Shown: positions 1 to 7,617 of the stretch, piece by piece
How the letters are laid out: the number at the start of each line of letters is the position of its first letter
How positions within the stretch are numbered: the stretch's first letter is position 1
Assembly: GCA_946547105.1 (NCBI GenBank)
Contig: CAMNOV010000009.1
Location: forward strand, 1 to 42,318
Reading direction: 5' to 3'
From: an uncultured Clostridia bacterium
GTDB lineage: Bacteria > Bacillota > Clostridia > Oscillospirales > Oscillospiraceae
DNA: 42,318 bases
Position numbers and translations under genes: made by a program
The notes under the pieces: model-generated
Told to the model about the DNA's origin: nothing
Database searches by the model: none
The model's input: the letters and a program-made list of their open reading frames with translations, nothing else

Positions 1-244
1 CGCCGCCGAGGATGGCCCAGTTGTCGCTCTCGGAGCCGCAGGAGGTGAACACCAGTTCGCCCGGCGCGCAGCCCAGCGCGGTGGACACCTGCGCGCGGGC
101 GCGGTCGAGCAGCTTTTTCGCCTCCCGGCCTTTGGCGTGGGTGGAGCTGGGGTTGCCGTAGCAGACCGTCATGGCCTGGAGCGCTGCCTCCGCCGCCTCC
201 GGGCAGACCGCCGTCGTGGCGGCGTTATCCAGATAGTGTTCCAT
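1..244 (-). CDS. Cysteine desulfurase (NifS/IscS family), N-terminal part only
   Basis: The first 81 residues of a pyridoxal-phosphate cysteine desulfurase run off the left edge of the window. Visible family motifs are the N-terminal LDNAATT (residues 5-11), GNPSSTHAKGR (30-40) and the FTSCGSESDN stretch (66-75), which corresponds to the usual TSGATESNN and is slightly divergent. Such enzymes take sulfur from cysteine for Fe-S clusters and tRNA thiolation, which fits the tRNA-sulfur enzymes elsewhere in the window (MtaB next door, MnmA at 37-38 kb). The start ATG at 244 is preceded by an AGAGG ribosome binding site. The gene diverges from mtaB with only 29 bases between starts. The lysine and cysteine of the active site lie outside the window, so the exact subtype is not determinable. 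Confidence 0.9.
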   Translation of the reverse strand, partial: MEHYLDNAATTAVCPEAAEAALQAMTVCYGNPSSTHAKGREAKKLLDRARAQVSTALGCAPGELVFTSCGSESDNWAILGG

Positions 245-273
245 AGAAAAGCCTCTTTATTAGGAGAGATTCA

Positions 274-1560
274 ATGATCTATATTATAGCGACTCTCGGC
301 TGCAAGGTCAACCAGTATGAGACCCAGGCCATGGAGAGCATCCTCCTCAGCCACGGGCACCGGCCCGCCGCCGCGGGCGAGATCGCCGACGCGGTGATCG
401 TCAACACCTGCGCCGTCACGGCCGAGAGCGGACGCAAGTCCCGCCAGGCCATCCGCCGCCTGCGCGACGAAAACCCCGGCGCGGTGCTGGCCGTCTGCGG
501 CTGCTATGCGCAGCTGGAGCCGGACGAGGCCGAGGAGATCGGCGCAAGCGTCATCTTCGGTGCGGCAGACCGGGCCAAAACCGTGGAGGCCGTGGAAAAG
601 GCCGTCGCCGACGGCACGCCCTGCCGGGCCGTGGACAAGCCCTTCGAGCGCCGTGAGCTTGAAAAACTGCCCGCCGGGGCCGTCAGCGGACGGACGCGGG
701 CCATGCTGAAGATCCAGGACGGCTGCGTCAACTTCTGCAGCTACTGCATCATCCCCTATACCCGCGGGCGGCTGCGGAGTCTCCCCATCGAGGCGGCCCA
801 GACCGAAACCGCGCGGCTGCGGGACGAGGGCTACCGGGAGCTGGTGCTCACCGGTATCGAGGTGGCCTCCTACGGCGTGGATCTGCCGGGCAGGCCCGGT
901 CTGGCGGACGTGATCGAGGCCGTGGCCGCGGTCTCGGGCGGGATGCGCCTGCGCCTCGGCTCGCTCGAGCCGACGGTCGTGACCGAGGACTTCTGCCGCC
1001 GTCTGGCGGCGACGGGCAAGGTGTGCCGCCACTTCCATCTCTCGCTGCAGTCCGGCTGCGACCACACGCTCAAGGCCATGAACCGCAAATACGACACCGC
1101 TGAGTTTTTCCATTGTACGGAGCTGCTGCGGCAGTACTTCCCCGGCTGCGCGCTGACGGCGGACGTGATCGCGGGCTTTCCCGGCGAGACGGACGAGGAT
1201 CAGGCCGAGACGCTGGCCTTCATCCGCCGTGTCGGCTTTGCGGATATCCACGTCTTCCCCTATTCCCGCCGCCCGGGCACGCCGGCCGACAGCATGCCGA
1301 ACCAGTGCACCCGCGCGCTCAAGGCCAAACGCGCGCACGAGCTGCAGCAGGCGGTCGACGAGATGCGCGCGGCCTTTATGGCGCAGAGCGTCGGGCAGAC
1401 CCTGCCCGTGCTGTTTGAGACGGAAGAGGACGGCCTCTGGCAGGGCCACAGCGACACCTATCTGCCGGTGAAGGCGCCCGGAGAGGGGCTGCGCGGGCAG
1501 ATCTGCCCGGTGCGCATCGACTCCGTCGAGGGCGAAACGCTGAAAGGAACGATCGTATGA
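274..1560 (+). CDS. mtaB: tRNA t6A37 methylthiotransferase MtaB
   Basis: This 428-residue radical-SAM methylthiotransferase converts t6A to ms2t6A at position 37 of ANN-decoding tRNAs. The N-terminal UPF0004 domain carries the three cluster cysteines C10 (LGCKVNQYE), C46 (NTCAVT) and C77 (CGCYAQ). The radical-SAM CxxxCxxC is C151-C155-C158 in DGCVNFCSYCIIPYTRG. The last 60 or so residues fit a TRAM RNA-binding domain. The GCKVNQYE signature and length favour MtaB over MiaB or RimO. The ribosome binding site TAGGAGAG lies at 260-267 before ATG 274. The stop overlaps the next gene by ATGA, so it leads a translationally coupled operon. No promoter fits in the 29-base gap to the divergent cysteine desulfurase; it must lie inside that gene. 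Confidence 0.95.
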   Translation: MIYIIATLGCKVNQYETQAMESILLSHGHRPAAAGEIADAVIVNTCAVTAESGRKSRQAIRRLRDENPGAVLAVCGCYAQLEPDEAEEIGASVIFGAADRAKTVEAVEKAVADGTPCRAVDKPFERRELEKLPAGAVSGRTRAMLKIQDGCVNFCSYCIIPYTRGRLRSLPIEAAQTETARLRDEGYRELVLTGIEVASYGVDLPGRPGLADVIEAVAAVSGGMRLRLGSLEPTVVTEDFCRRLAATGKVCRHFHLSLQSGCDHTLKAMNRKYDTAEFFHCTELLRQYFPGCALTADVIAGFPGETDEDQAETLAFIRRVGFADIHVFPYSRRPGTPADSMPNQCTRALKAKRAHELQQAVDEMRAAFMAQSVGQTLPVLFETEEDGLWQGHSDTYLPVKAPGEGLRGQICPVRIDSVEGETLKGTIV

Positions 1561-2042
1561 ACGAAGAAAAAGATATTTTCGACCGCATCATGAGCTGGAA
1601 GCCGCTCAGGCCGCTCTGGCCCTTCTGGGAAAAGCACCGCGAAGTGCTGGTGTACCTCTTCATCGGCGGCATGACGACGCTGGTGTCCTGGGCGGCGAAA
1701 TTCCTCTGGAACTTCGCTTTCTACGCCGGGACCGCCTCGCCGAGTGCCGTGCAGAACACGGTGCTCTCGGTCGTGGAAAACGCAGCGGGCATCGCCTTCG
1801 CCTACCCCACCAACCGGATCTGGGTTTTCCGCAGCAAGAATCCGCACATTTTCTCCGAGGCGGTCAGTTTTGTCGGCTCGCGGCTCGTGACGATGGTGCT
1901 GGGCTGGCTGACGAATCTGCTGCTGGTCAACGTGCTCGGCGTCAGCGTGTACGTCTCCACCGTGATCGCGGCGATCCTGGTCATCGTCGGCAACTATATC
2001 ATCAGCAAGCTGCTGGTATTTCGCAAAAAGAAGGAGAATTGA
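1557..2042 (+). CDS. GtrA-like membrane protein
   Basis: A 161-residue integral membrane protein of the GtrA/DPMS family. About four hydrophobic segments are visible, at roughly residues 32-50, 68-88, 102-125 and 130-150. Family signatures are FIGGMTTLVSW, YPTNRIWVF and the C-terminal NYIISKLLVFRKKK, where a basic tail ends the last helix. Members are thought to help move or modify lipid-linked sugars for cell-surface glycosylation, but no partner glycosyltransferase is adjacent, so the substrate is unknown. It starts inside the mtaB stop codon (ATGA) and is followed one base later by the nucleosidase gene, so all are probably cotranscribed. The functional link to mtaB is not obvious. Confidence 0.85.
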   Translation: MNEEKDIFDRIMSWKPLRPLWPFWEKHREVLVYLFIGGMTTLVSWAAKFLWNFAFYAGTASPSAVQNTVLSVVENAAGIAFAYPTNRIWVFRSKNPHIFSEAVSFVGSRLVTMVLGWLTNLLLVNVLGVSVYVSTVIAAILVIVGNYIISKLLVFRKKKEN

Positions 2043-2043
2043 G

Positions 2044-2721
2044 ATGAAAAAGATCGGTCTTCTGGTCGCCGTGGAAATGGACGCGGTGCTCGCCCGCTAC
2101 GGCGCGCCGCAGGAAAAGCAGCTCGTCGACGGCTTTGAGGTGCTGCGCTACGAAAACGAGAGCTACACGGTCTACGCCGTGAACGCCGGGGCGGGCGAGA
2201 TCTCCGCCGCGGCGGCCACGCAGCTGCTGATCAGCGTGTTCCGCGTTGATCTGGTCGTCAACTTCGGCGTGGTCGGCGGGCTGACGCCGGAAATGGCCAT
2301 GGCGCGCACCGTCGTCGTCGAGTCCGTCGTGCACTATGACTTTGATATTTCCGACTGGACCGGCGTCGAGTCCGGCCGCTATATGCAGTATCCCGGCCCT
2401 TACATTCCGGCGACGCCGGAGCTGGTGGACAAGGCCTGCGCGATCGAGCCCTCGCTGCGGCGCGTGATCTGCGCCTCCGCCGACAAGTTCATCGGCACGG
2501 AGGAGAAAAAACGCGCGCTGCACGAGCGCTGGCAGGCGGATATCTGCGAGATGGAAGCGGCCGGCATTGTGCTGACCTGCGCCAGACGCGGCGTGCCCTG
2601 CCTGCTCGTCAAGACCGTGTCCGACGCAATCACCGGCGGTGCGGAGGAATTCAACCGCGAAGTGGGCCGCTCGGCCGGCATCTGCCTCGAGATTGCCGAC
2701 CGGATCATCCGGGAGCTGTGA
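2044..2721 (+). CDS. Nucleoside phosphorylase/MTA-SAH nucleosidase-like enzyme
   Basis: A 225-residue PNP/UDP-phosphorylase superfamily member resembling 5'-methylthioadenosine/S-adenosylhomocysteine nucleosidase, which recycles by-products of SAM use. Visible landmarks are the catalytic-type E11 (VAVEMDAVL), the glycine-rich NAGAGEISAA, NFGVVGGL, the HYDFDISD segment, the SADKFI loop, CEMEAAG (ribose-binding Met-Glu) and VKTVSDAITG with the catalytic Asp. The usual arginine before the Ser-Asp is lysine here, so substrate preference is uncertain. Its position behind mtaB is suggestive, because radical-SAM methylthiolation consumes SAM. The start codon lies one base after the GtrA-like gene's stop, and AAGGAG at 2032-2037 acts as ribosome binding site. 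Its stop overlaps the start region of the AlaX-like gene. Confidence 0.8.
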   Translation: MKKIGLLVAVEMDAVLARYGAPQEKQLVDGFEVLRYENESYTVYAVNAGAGEISAAAATQLLISVFRVDLVVNFGVVGGLTPEMAMARTVVVESVVHYDFDISDWTGVESGRYMQYPGPYIPATPELVDKACAIEPSLRRVICASADKFIGTEEKKRALHERWQADICEMEAAGIVLTCARRGVPCLLVKTVSDAITGGAEEFNREVGRSAGICLEIADRIIREL

Positions 2722-2726
2722 GCGCG

Positions 2727-3875
2727 ATGACGGAAAAGCTTTACGATCAGGACAGCCTGCTCTTCTCCTTCCGCGCGCGCGTCTGCGCCTGCGAGGAGCG
2801 GAACAGCGGCTTTGCGCTGGAGCTCGACCGCACGGCCTTCTTCCCCGAAGGCGGCGGCCAGCTGGCCGACACCGGGCGCATCGGCGAGGCCCTTGTCAGC
2901 GACGTGCACGAACGCGAGGGGCGCATCTGGCACTATGCCGACCGCCCCATCGAACCGGGGACGGAGGTCCTCTGCGAGATCGACGCCGAGCAGCGCCTGC
3001 GCCGCATGCAGAACCACTCCGGCGAGCACATCCTCTCCGGCGTGACCCACCGGCTCACGGGCTATGACAACGTGGGCTTCCATATGGGCGCGGACTGCAT
3101 GACCATCGACTTCAGCGGCGAACTGGACGAGGCGATGCTGCAGCGGATCGAGACGCTGGCCAACGAGGCGATCCGCGCCGATCTGCCGATCCGCACCTGG
3201 TATCCGGCGGCGGAGGAGCTGGCGGCGCTCGATTACCGCAGCAAGAAGGAGCTGACGGGCGCCGTGCGCCTGGTGGAGATCAAGGGCATTGACCTCTGCG
3301 CCTGCTGCGCGCCGCACGTAAAGAGCACCGGCGCGGTGGGCATGGTGAAGATCCTCTCGGCCGAGCGGCACCGGGGCGGTATGCGTCTGACGGTGATCTG
3401 CGGGCTGGACGCGCTGGACGATTACCGCCGCCGGCTCGAAAGCGCGGGCGCGGTGTCGCGGCTGCTGAGCGTGCCGCGGGAGAAGATCGCCGGGGGCGTG
3501 GAGCGCGTGCTGGGCGAGCAGGCGAAGCTCAAGGAGCGCGCCGCCGCGCTGGAAAACGAGCTGGCCCGCCGCATGGCCGCGGACTTTCCCGAGACGGAGG
3601 GGAATCTCTGCGTGTTCGACTCCCTGCTGGGTGACGTCGCGCTGCGGGAGCTGGTCAACGCCCTCGCGGAAAAATGCGGCGGATTTGCGGCCGCCTTCTC
3701 CGGCAGCGACGAAGCCGGATACCGCTATGTCATCGGCAGCCGCCATATTGATCTGCGCGCGAAAAGCCGTGAGCTCAACGCCGCCATCCAGGGCCGCGGC
3801 GGCGGCAGCCCGGAGATGATCCAGGGCAGCTGCCGGGCCACGCAGGCGGAGATCACCGAAGCATTGATGAAATAA
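2727..3875 (+). CDS. Alanyl-tRNA editing protein (AlaX-like, with DHHA1 domain)
   Basis: A free-standing editing protein that hydrolyses Ser- or Gly-mischarged tRNA-Ala. The N-terminal part matches the AlaRS beta-barrel (FFPEGGGQLADTG), then the zinc-type HxxxH in NHSGEHILSG and the second metal motif CxxxH in CACCAPH. After a probable coiled-coil stretch (residues about 240-280) a DHHA1 domain ends with the glycine-rich GRGGGSPEMIQG. It is the long AlaX form at about 382 residues. ATG 2727 is preferred because GGGAG at 2711-2715 sits 11 bases upstream; a GTG at 2718, overlapping the previous stop, would have almost no spacing. It is last in the mtaB operon and is followed by a clear terminator. 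Confidence 0.87.
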   Translation: MTEKLYDQDSLLFSFRARVCACEERNSGFALELDRTAFFPEGGGQLADTGRIGEALVSDVHEREGRIWHYADRPIEPGTEVLCEIDAEQRLRRMQNHSGEHILSGVTHRLTGYDNVGFHMGADCMTIDFSGELDEAMLQRIETLANEAIRADLPIRTWYPAAEELAALDYRSKKELTGAVRLVEIKGIDLCACCAPHVKSTGAVGMVKILSAERHRGGMRLTVICGLDALDDYRRRLESAGAVSRLLSVPREKIAGGVERVLGEQAKLKERAAALENELARRMAADFPETEGNLCVFDSLLGDVALRELVNALAEKCGGFAAAFSGSDEAGYRYVIGSRHIDLRAKSRELNAAIQGRGGGSPEMIQGSCRATQAEITEALMK

Positions 3876-3876
3876 C

Positions 3877-3912
3877 AAAAAAGGACTGCGGAACATCCAC
3901 AGTCCTTTTTTG
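3877..3912. terminator. Bidirectional terminator between alaX-like gene and capA-like gene
   Basis: Inverted repeat AAAAAAGGACTG/CAGTCCTTTTTT with arms near 3877-3888 and 3900-3911. Runs of A on the left and T on the right let it end transcription of both convergent operons. Confidence 0.85.
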
Positions 3913-3926
3913 CTAAAAACTAAAAA
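3913..3926 (-). repeat. Heptamer tandem repeat (2 units) after the capA-like stop
   Basis: Two copies of CTAAAAA (TTTTTAG on the minus strand) lie six bases beyond the TGA of the minus-strand CapA-like gene. The unit and its position match the heptamer repeats at 17977-18004 and 41757-41784. Confidence 0.6.
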
Positions 3927-3932
3927 CGGAAC

Positions 3933-5147
3933 TCATCCGTGCGATTCGTGCCAGCTGCTGTAATCGGCCTCGCCGTTGCCGCCGGTGTAGCTGCCGTCGA
4001 TCTTGCTCAGCGCGCGGTCATAGGCCTCCGTGCCCTCCACATAGGGCGTGGGCCGGTAGTCGTTGTACATATAGCCCCAGTAGTCCTCCAGCACCGGGCG
4101 GCTGGACACGCAGCACGGGATGAGCCGGTAGCCGTCGTGCGTCACCGTGCCGTCGACGTCGCGCTTCATCGTCACCTCGACGATGGCCGTGTCCGGGTCG
4201 CTGGGCTCGGTGTGGCCGCCGAAGCAGAAGTTGCCCATGCTGTAGAGGATCAGGCCGCCGTTATACTCCTCCACCGGCTGCAGGCAGTGCGGATGCGAGC
4301 CGTAGATCATGTCCGCGCCCGCGTCGATGCAGGCGTGGGCGATGTCGACGGCGGACTGCTCCGGCCGTACATGCAGCTCGATGCCCCAGTGGAAAGCGCA
4401 GATGATATAGTCAGCACCGTCGTTTTTCAGCTGCTCGATCGCGGCCAGGGCCTTGTCGAGATCCGGCCGGAAATCGCCGTAGGCGGCGCTGAAGGTGCAG
4501 TAGATGCCCAGCCGCAGGCCGTGCGGCGTGGTGACGATCTGCGCCTCATCGTTCTTGCCGTAGGGGATGTGATAGGCCTCCAGCGTCTCCCAGGTATCCT
4601 GCTTGCCGGCCTCGAAGAAGTCGTCCGTGTGGTTGTTGGCCGTGGTCACGAAGTCCACGCCGCCCTCCAGCAGGATGTTGGCATATTCGGTCGGCGCGCG
4701 GAAGGCGAAGGTCTTTTCCGAATACAGGTTCCGGTCGGAGAAGCTGCACTCCAGATTGCCGATCGTATACTCGTCGTCGGCAAAGAAGTGCCGGACATTG
4801 GCGAAGGGATAGCTGTAATCCCCGTCCATCCGCTTGGCGAAGTCCGTCGAATGCTGATGATTGGTCAGCGTCAGATCGCCGATATAGTGGAAGGTGAAGT
4901 ATTCCGGCTGCGGCTCGGGCGTCGGCTCCGGCGTGGGTTCAGGCGTCGGCTCCGGGGTCGGCTCAGGCGTGGGCTCCGATGCGGGCTCCGTCTGCGCTGT
5001 CGGCTCCGTCTGCGGCGTACTCAGCGCCGGAAGCGGCGTTTCCGCCGGATGATAGACCGCCGCGCGCTGGCTCATGACAAAGGCCGCCGCGGAAATCACG
5101 GCCAGCAGGAGCAGGACGCACAGCAGGATCGAAATGGTTTTTTTCAT
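3933..5147 (-). CDS. Secreted CapA-family protein (PGA capsule synthesis-like metallophosphatase fold)
   Basis: A 404-residue exported protein. Residues 1-26 form a signal peptide or N-terminal anchor (MKKTISILL, hydrophobic core). Residues 33-82 are a low-complexity spacer with tandem PTPE units that probably spans the cell wall. The CapA domain follows, with its metallophosphatase-like motifs YIGDLTL, NLECSFS, TANNHTDDF, CAFHWGIE, YGSHPHCLQ and LYSMGNFCFGG in canonical order. CapA proteins act in poly-gamma-glutamate capsule assembly, but no capB or capC partners are present, so the substrate here is unknown. Start ATG 5147 is preceded by GAGGG on the minus strand. The gene ends in a bidirectional terminator. 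Its upstream region holds a hairpin array (5168-5377). Confidence 0.88.
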   Translation of the reverse strand: MKKTISILLCVLLLLAVISAAAFVMSQRAAVYHPAETPLPALSTPQTEPTAQTEPASEPTPEPTPEPTPEPTPEPTPEPQPEYFTFHYIGDLTLTNHQHSTDFAKRMDGDYSYPFANVRHFFADDEYTIGNLECSFSDRNLYSEKTFAFRAPTEYANILLEGGVDFVTTANNHTDDFFEAGKQDTWETLEAYHIPYGKNDEAQIVTTPHGLRLGIYCTFSAAYGDFRPDLDKALAAIEQLKNDGADYIICAFHWGIELHVRPEQSAVDIAHACIDAGADMIYGSHPHCLQPVEEYNGGLILYSMGNFCFGGHTEPSDPDTAIVEVTMKRDVDGTVTHDGYRLIPCCVSSRPVLEDYWGYMYNDYRPTPYVEGTEAYDRALSKIDGSYTGGNGEADYSSWHESHG

Positions 5148-5167
5148 GGTTTTCCCTCATTTGCACC

Positions 5168-5377
5168 GTGCCTTTGCGGCACCCGCTCATTATAATGACT
5201 ATATGATGGTGAAACGCCGCAGGGCGTTTCACCGGGCCGCTTTGCGGCACAGCAAAACAGCCCGGCTGTTTTGCCATATATTCATTGCAATGAGCCTCGC
5301 GCACATGATTAAAAAATCATGTGCTGCAAAACCGCAGTTTTGCAGCGAGAACGATCGTTTCTTCGATTGTTCTCGCT
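5168..5377. repeat. Dense array of tandem hairpins and palindromes in an intergenic region
   Basis: At least nine self-complementary units follow one another almost without gaps. They are GTGCC/GGCAC (5168-5182), palindrome TCATTATAATGA (5187-5198), GGTGAAACGCC/GGCGTTTCACC (5208-5233, 11 bp, loop GCAG), GCCGC/GCGGC (5236-5248), GCAAAACAGC/GCTGTTTTGC (5252-5274), palindrome TCATTGCAATGA (5282-5293), GCACATGATT/AATCATGTGC (5301-5324), GCTGCAAAAC/GTTTTGCAGC (5323-5346) and AGCGAGAACGATCG/CGATTGTTCTCGCT (5344-5377, one G-T pair). CTTTGCGGCAC occurs twice (5172, 5240), and so does TCATTNNAATGA. Short 3-6 base loops suggest folded RNA or DNA rather than protein sites. It lies directly upstream of the minus-strand capA-like gene. 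The first palindrome contains TATAAT on both strands and could double as a -10 box. Confidence 0.8.
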
Positions 5378-5414
5378 GAGCGATGATCATTATATAAAAA
5401 TTTTCTCCGCAAAG

Positions 5415-5493
5415 CAAGAGGAAAAGCCCGCGTTCCGCTTCCCTTTTCCGCGGAAAATTTCCTCTTGGAAAACTCATACAAACGCGGTATAAT
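5415..5493 (+). promoter_or_regulatory. glgB operon promoter with inverted repeat reaching into the -35
   Basis: A sigma-A-type promoter reads TTGGAA (5465-5470), 17-base spacer, TATAAT (5488-5493). A perfect 10-bp inverted repeat CAAGAGGAAA (5415-5424)/TTTCCTCTTG (5458-5467) flanks the 14-base palindrome TTTTCCGCGGAAAA (5444-5457), and its right arm covers the first three bases of the -35. This arrangement would suit an operator, but the binding protein is unknown. Confidence 0.7.
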
Positions 5494-5499
5494 GTTTTT

Positions 5500-5703
5500 T
5501 GGAAATTCATGAACTCAAGATATAGGTAAGCGATGATCAAATCCACGAGAGCGGATTGCGCGTATTTTTTTGTCGCAATGAAGGCGAAAAATCGCAGAAA
5601 TACTTTGTGTATTTCAAGATTTGAGACAAAATTGCGGCGGAAAAAGGCCGCAGGACGCCGAAGCGGCGTTTGATCAGCGTTTACCGTAGAGAGGAGCAAT
5701 CAT
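5500..5703 (+). other. Long structured leader of the glgB mRNA
   Basis: About 200 bases separate the predicted start of transcription from glgB. The leader contains AATCC/GGATT (near 5540-5557), GCGGC/GCCGC (near 5635-5651) and ACGCCG-AAG-CGGCGT (5655-5669) hairpins. An 11-base direct repeat AGCGATGATCA occurs at 5379-5389 and again at 5529-5539. AGAGGAG at 5690-5696 is the ribosome binding site. No known riboswitch was recognised and no T-run follows the hairpins. Confidence 0.45.
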
Positions 5704-7617
5704 ATGAACAGCGAATGGCTGCCCTATATCCCCTCGGACGACATCTATCTGTTCAACACCGGCCACGCGACCAAGGCCTGGCTCAGCTTCGGCTGCCGGT
5801 ATATCCCGGAGCTGCAGCTGCACCGCTTCCTGGTCTGGGCACCGAACGCCCGCAGCGTCACCGTCGTCGGCGACTTCAACGACTGGCACTGGGACGACAC
5901 GCCGATGGAGCGCGTGCCCGGCGGCTGCTGGGTCGCCTTCGTGCCCGGCGTCTGGCACGGCGCGCACTACAAGATCTGCGTGGAGGGCTGCGACGGCCGC
6001 CGCATCCTCAAGTCCGACCCCTTCGCCGCCTTCAGCCAGCACAGCAGCGAAACGGCCTCCATCGTCTATGACCACAGCGACTTTACCTGGGCCGACGGCG
6101 AGTATATGGCCAAACGCGCTAAACGCGACTTCATGACCGCGCCGATGAGCATCTATGAGGTGCACGTCGGCTCCTGGCGCGCTCTGCCCGGCTTCCGCCC
6201 GGTCTACCGCGAGATCGCCGATGAGCTGGCCGCCTACTGCGTGGACATGGGCTACACCCACGTGGAGCTGCTGCCCATCACCGAGTACCCCTACGACGGC
6301 TCCTGGGGCTATCAGGTGACGGGCTACTACGCCCCGACCTCGCGCTACGGCGACCCGGACGACTTCCGCTATCTGGTGGACAAGCTGCACCAGAACGGCA
6401 TCGGCCTCATCATGGACTGGGTGCCGGCGCACTTCCCCAAGGACGAGCACGGTCTGGCCCGCTTTGACGGCGGCCCGCAGTTCGAGTGCAAGGAGGAGCG
6501 CATGGCCAACCACCCCGAGTGGGGCACGCTGATCTTCGACTACGCCTCCGACCAGGTGCAGAGCTTCCTGGTCTCCTCGGCCTGCAAGTTTTTCGAGGAG
6601 TACCACATCGACGGCATCCGCGTGGACGCGGTCAGCTCCATGCTCTACCTCAACTACGGCCGCCGCGACGGCGAATACACCCCCAACCGCGAGGGCGGCA
6701 ACATCAACCTCGGCGCGGTGGATTTCCTGCGCAAGCTCAACCACACGGTACTGACCAACTATCCCGGCGCCATCACCATTGCCGAGGAATCCACAGCCTA
6801 CCCGCTCATCAGCGCCCCGCCCGAGGTCGGCGGCCTCGGCTTCAGCTTCAAGTGGGACATGGGCTTCATGCACGACACGCTGGACTACATGGCCCTTGAC
6901 CCGCTCTACCGCCGCTACCATCACGACAAGCTGACCTTCTCGATGATGTACGCCTTCTCCGAGAATTACATCCTGGCCTATTCGCACGACGAGGTCGTGC
7001 ACGGCAAGCGCTCGATGCTCGACAAGATGAGCGGCGACTATGACCGCAAGTTCGATTCCCTGCGCACGCTCTATGCCTTCCAGTTTGCCCACCCGGGCAA
7101 GAAGCTGGGCTTCATGGGCGGGGAATTCGGCCAGTTCATCGAGTGGAACTGGCAGCAGCCGCTGGACTGGCTGCTGCTGGAATACCCCAAGCACGCGGCC
7201 ATGCAGCGCTTTGTGCGCGAGCTCAACCGCATCTACACCTCGACCCCGGCCATGTACCAGATCGATCACAGCTGGGACGGCTTCCAGTGGCTGAACGTCA
7301 ATGACCGCGACCGCAGCGCCGTCGCCTTCATGCGCATGGCGCCGCAGCAGAAGAGCTATCTCGTCTGCGCCTGCAACTTCACCCCCGTGCCCATTGAGGG
7401 CTTCGTCATCGGCCTGCCCGAGAAAGGCACGCTGACCGAGCTCATCAGCAGCAACGAAAATCGCTTCGGCGGCAACGGTGTCCACCGCAGCGAACCGATC
7501 AAGGCCAGCAGCGAGCCCTTTGTCAATCTGCCCTGTTCCGCGGCCATCGATCTGCCGCCCATGTCCGCCGTCTATTACATTTTTAAGAAGAGTCCCAAAG
7601 GGAGGAAAAGCAAATGA
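5704..7617 (+). CDS. glgB: 1,4-alpha-glucan branching enzyme
   Basis: A 637-residue GH13 glycogen branching enzyme that transfers alpha-1,4-glucan chains to 6-hydroxyls. The N-terminal CBM48-like beta domain (residues about 35-125, with FLVWAPNARSVTVVGDFNDW) precedes the TIM barrel, where YEVHVGSWR and HVELLPITEYPYDGSWGYQ are diagnostic. The catalytic triad can be read as D308 in DGIRVDAVSSML, E361 in IAEEST and D429 in YSHDEVVHGK. The C-terminal all-beta domain ends at SAVYYIFKK. Length is normal for bacterial GlgB. AGAGGAG lies 7 bases before ATG 5704. The stop overlaps the glgA start (ATGA), making it the first gene of a three-gene glucan operon. No glgC, glgD or glgP is in the window. Confidence 0.96.
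   Translation: MNSEWLPYIPSDDIYLFNTGHATKAWLSFGCRYIPELQLHRFLVWAPNARSVTVVGDFNDWHWDDTPMERVPGGCWVAFVPGVWHGAHYKICVEGCDGRRILKSDPFAAFSQHSSETASIVYDHSDFTWADGEYMAKRAKRDFMTAPMSIYEVHVGSWRALPGFRPVYREIADELAAYCVDMGYTHVELLPITEYPYDGSWGYQVTGYYAPTSRYGDPDDFRYLVDKLHQNGIGLIMDWVPAHFPKDEHGLARFDGGPQFECKEERMANHPEWGTLIFDYASDQVQSFLVSSACKFFEEYHIDGIRVDAVSSMLYLNYGRRDGEYTPNREGGNINLGAVDFLRKLNHTVLTNYPGAITIAEESTAYPLISAPPEVGGLGFSFKWDMGFMHDTLDYMALDPLYRRYHHDKLTFSMMYAFSENYILAYSHDEVVHGKRSMLDKMSGDYDRKFDSLRTLYAFQFAHPGKKLGFMGGEFGQFIEWNWQQPLDWLLLEYPKHAAMQRFVRELNRIYTSTPAMYQIDHSWDGFQWLNVNDRDRSAVAFMRMAPQQKSYLVCACNFTPVPIEGFVIGLPEKGTLTELISSNENRFGGNGVHRSEPIKASSEPFVNLPCSAAIDLPPMSAVYYIFKKSPKGRKSK

Noticed and set aside
5168-5377. Possible CRISPR array
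   Set aside because: Stems differ in sequence and there is no constant repeat with spacers; no cas gene is present.
5229-5699. Open frame of about 156 codons on the minus strand across the hairpin array and glgB leader
   Set aside because: It crosses the palindromes and the glgB promoter, has no ribosome binding site and no resemblance to a protein family.
5500-5703. Possible known riboswitch in the glgB leader
   Set aside because: Hairpins are present but no conserved aptamer core or terminator/antiterminator pair was recognised.
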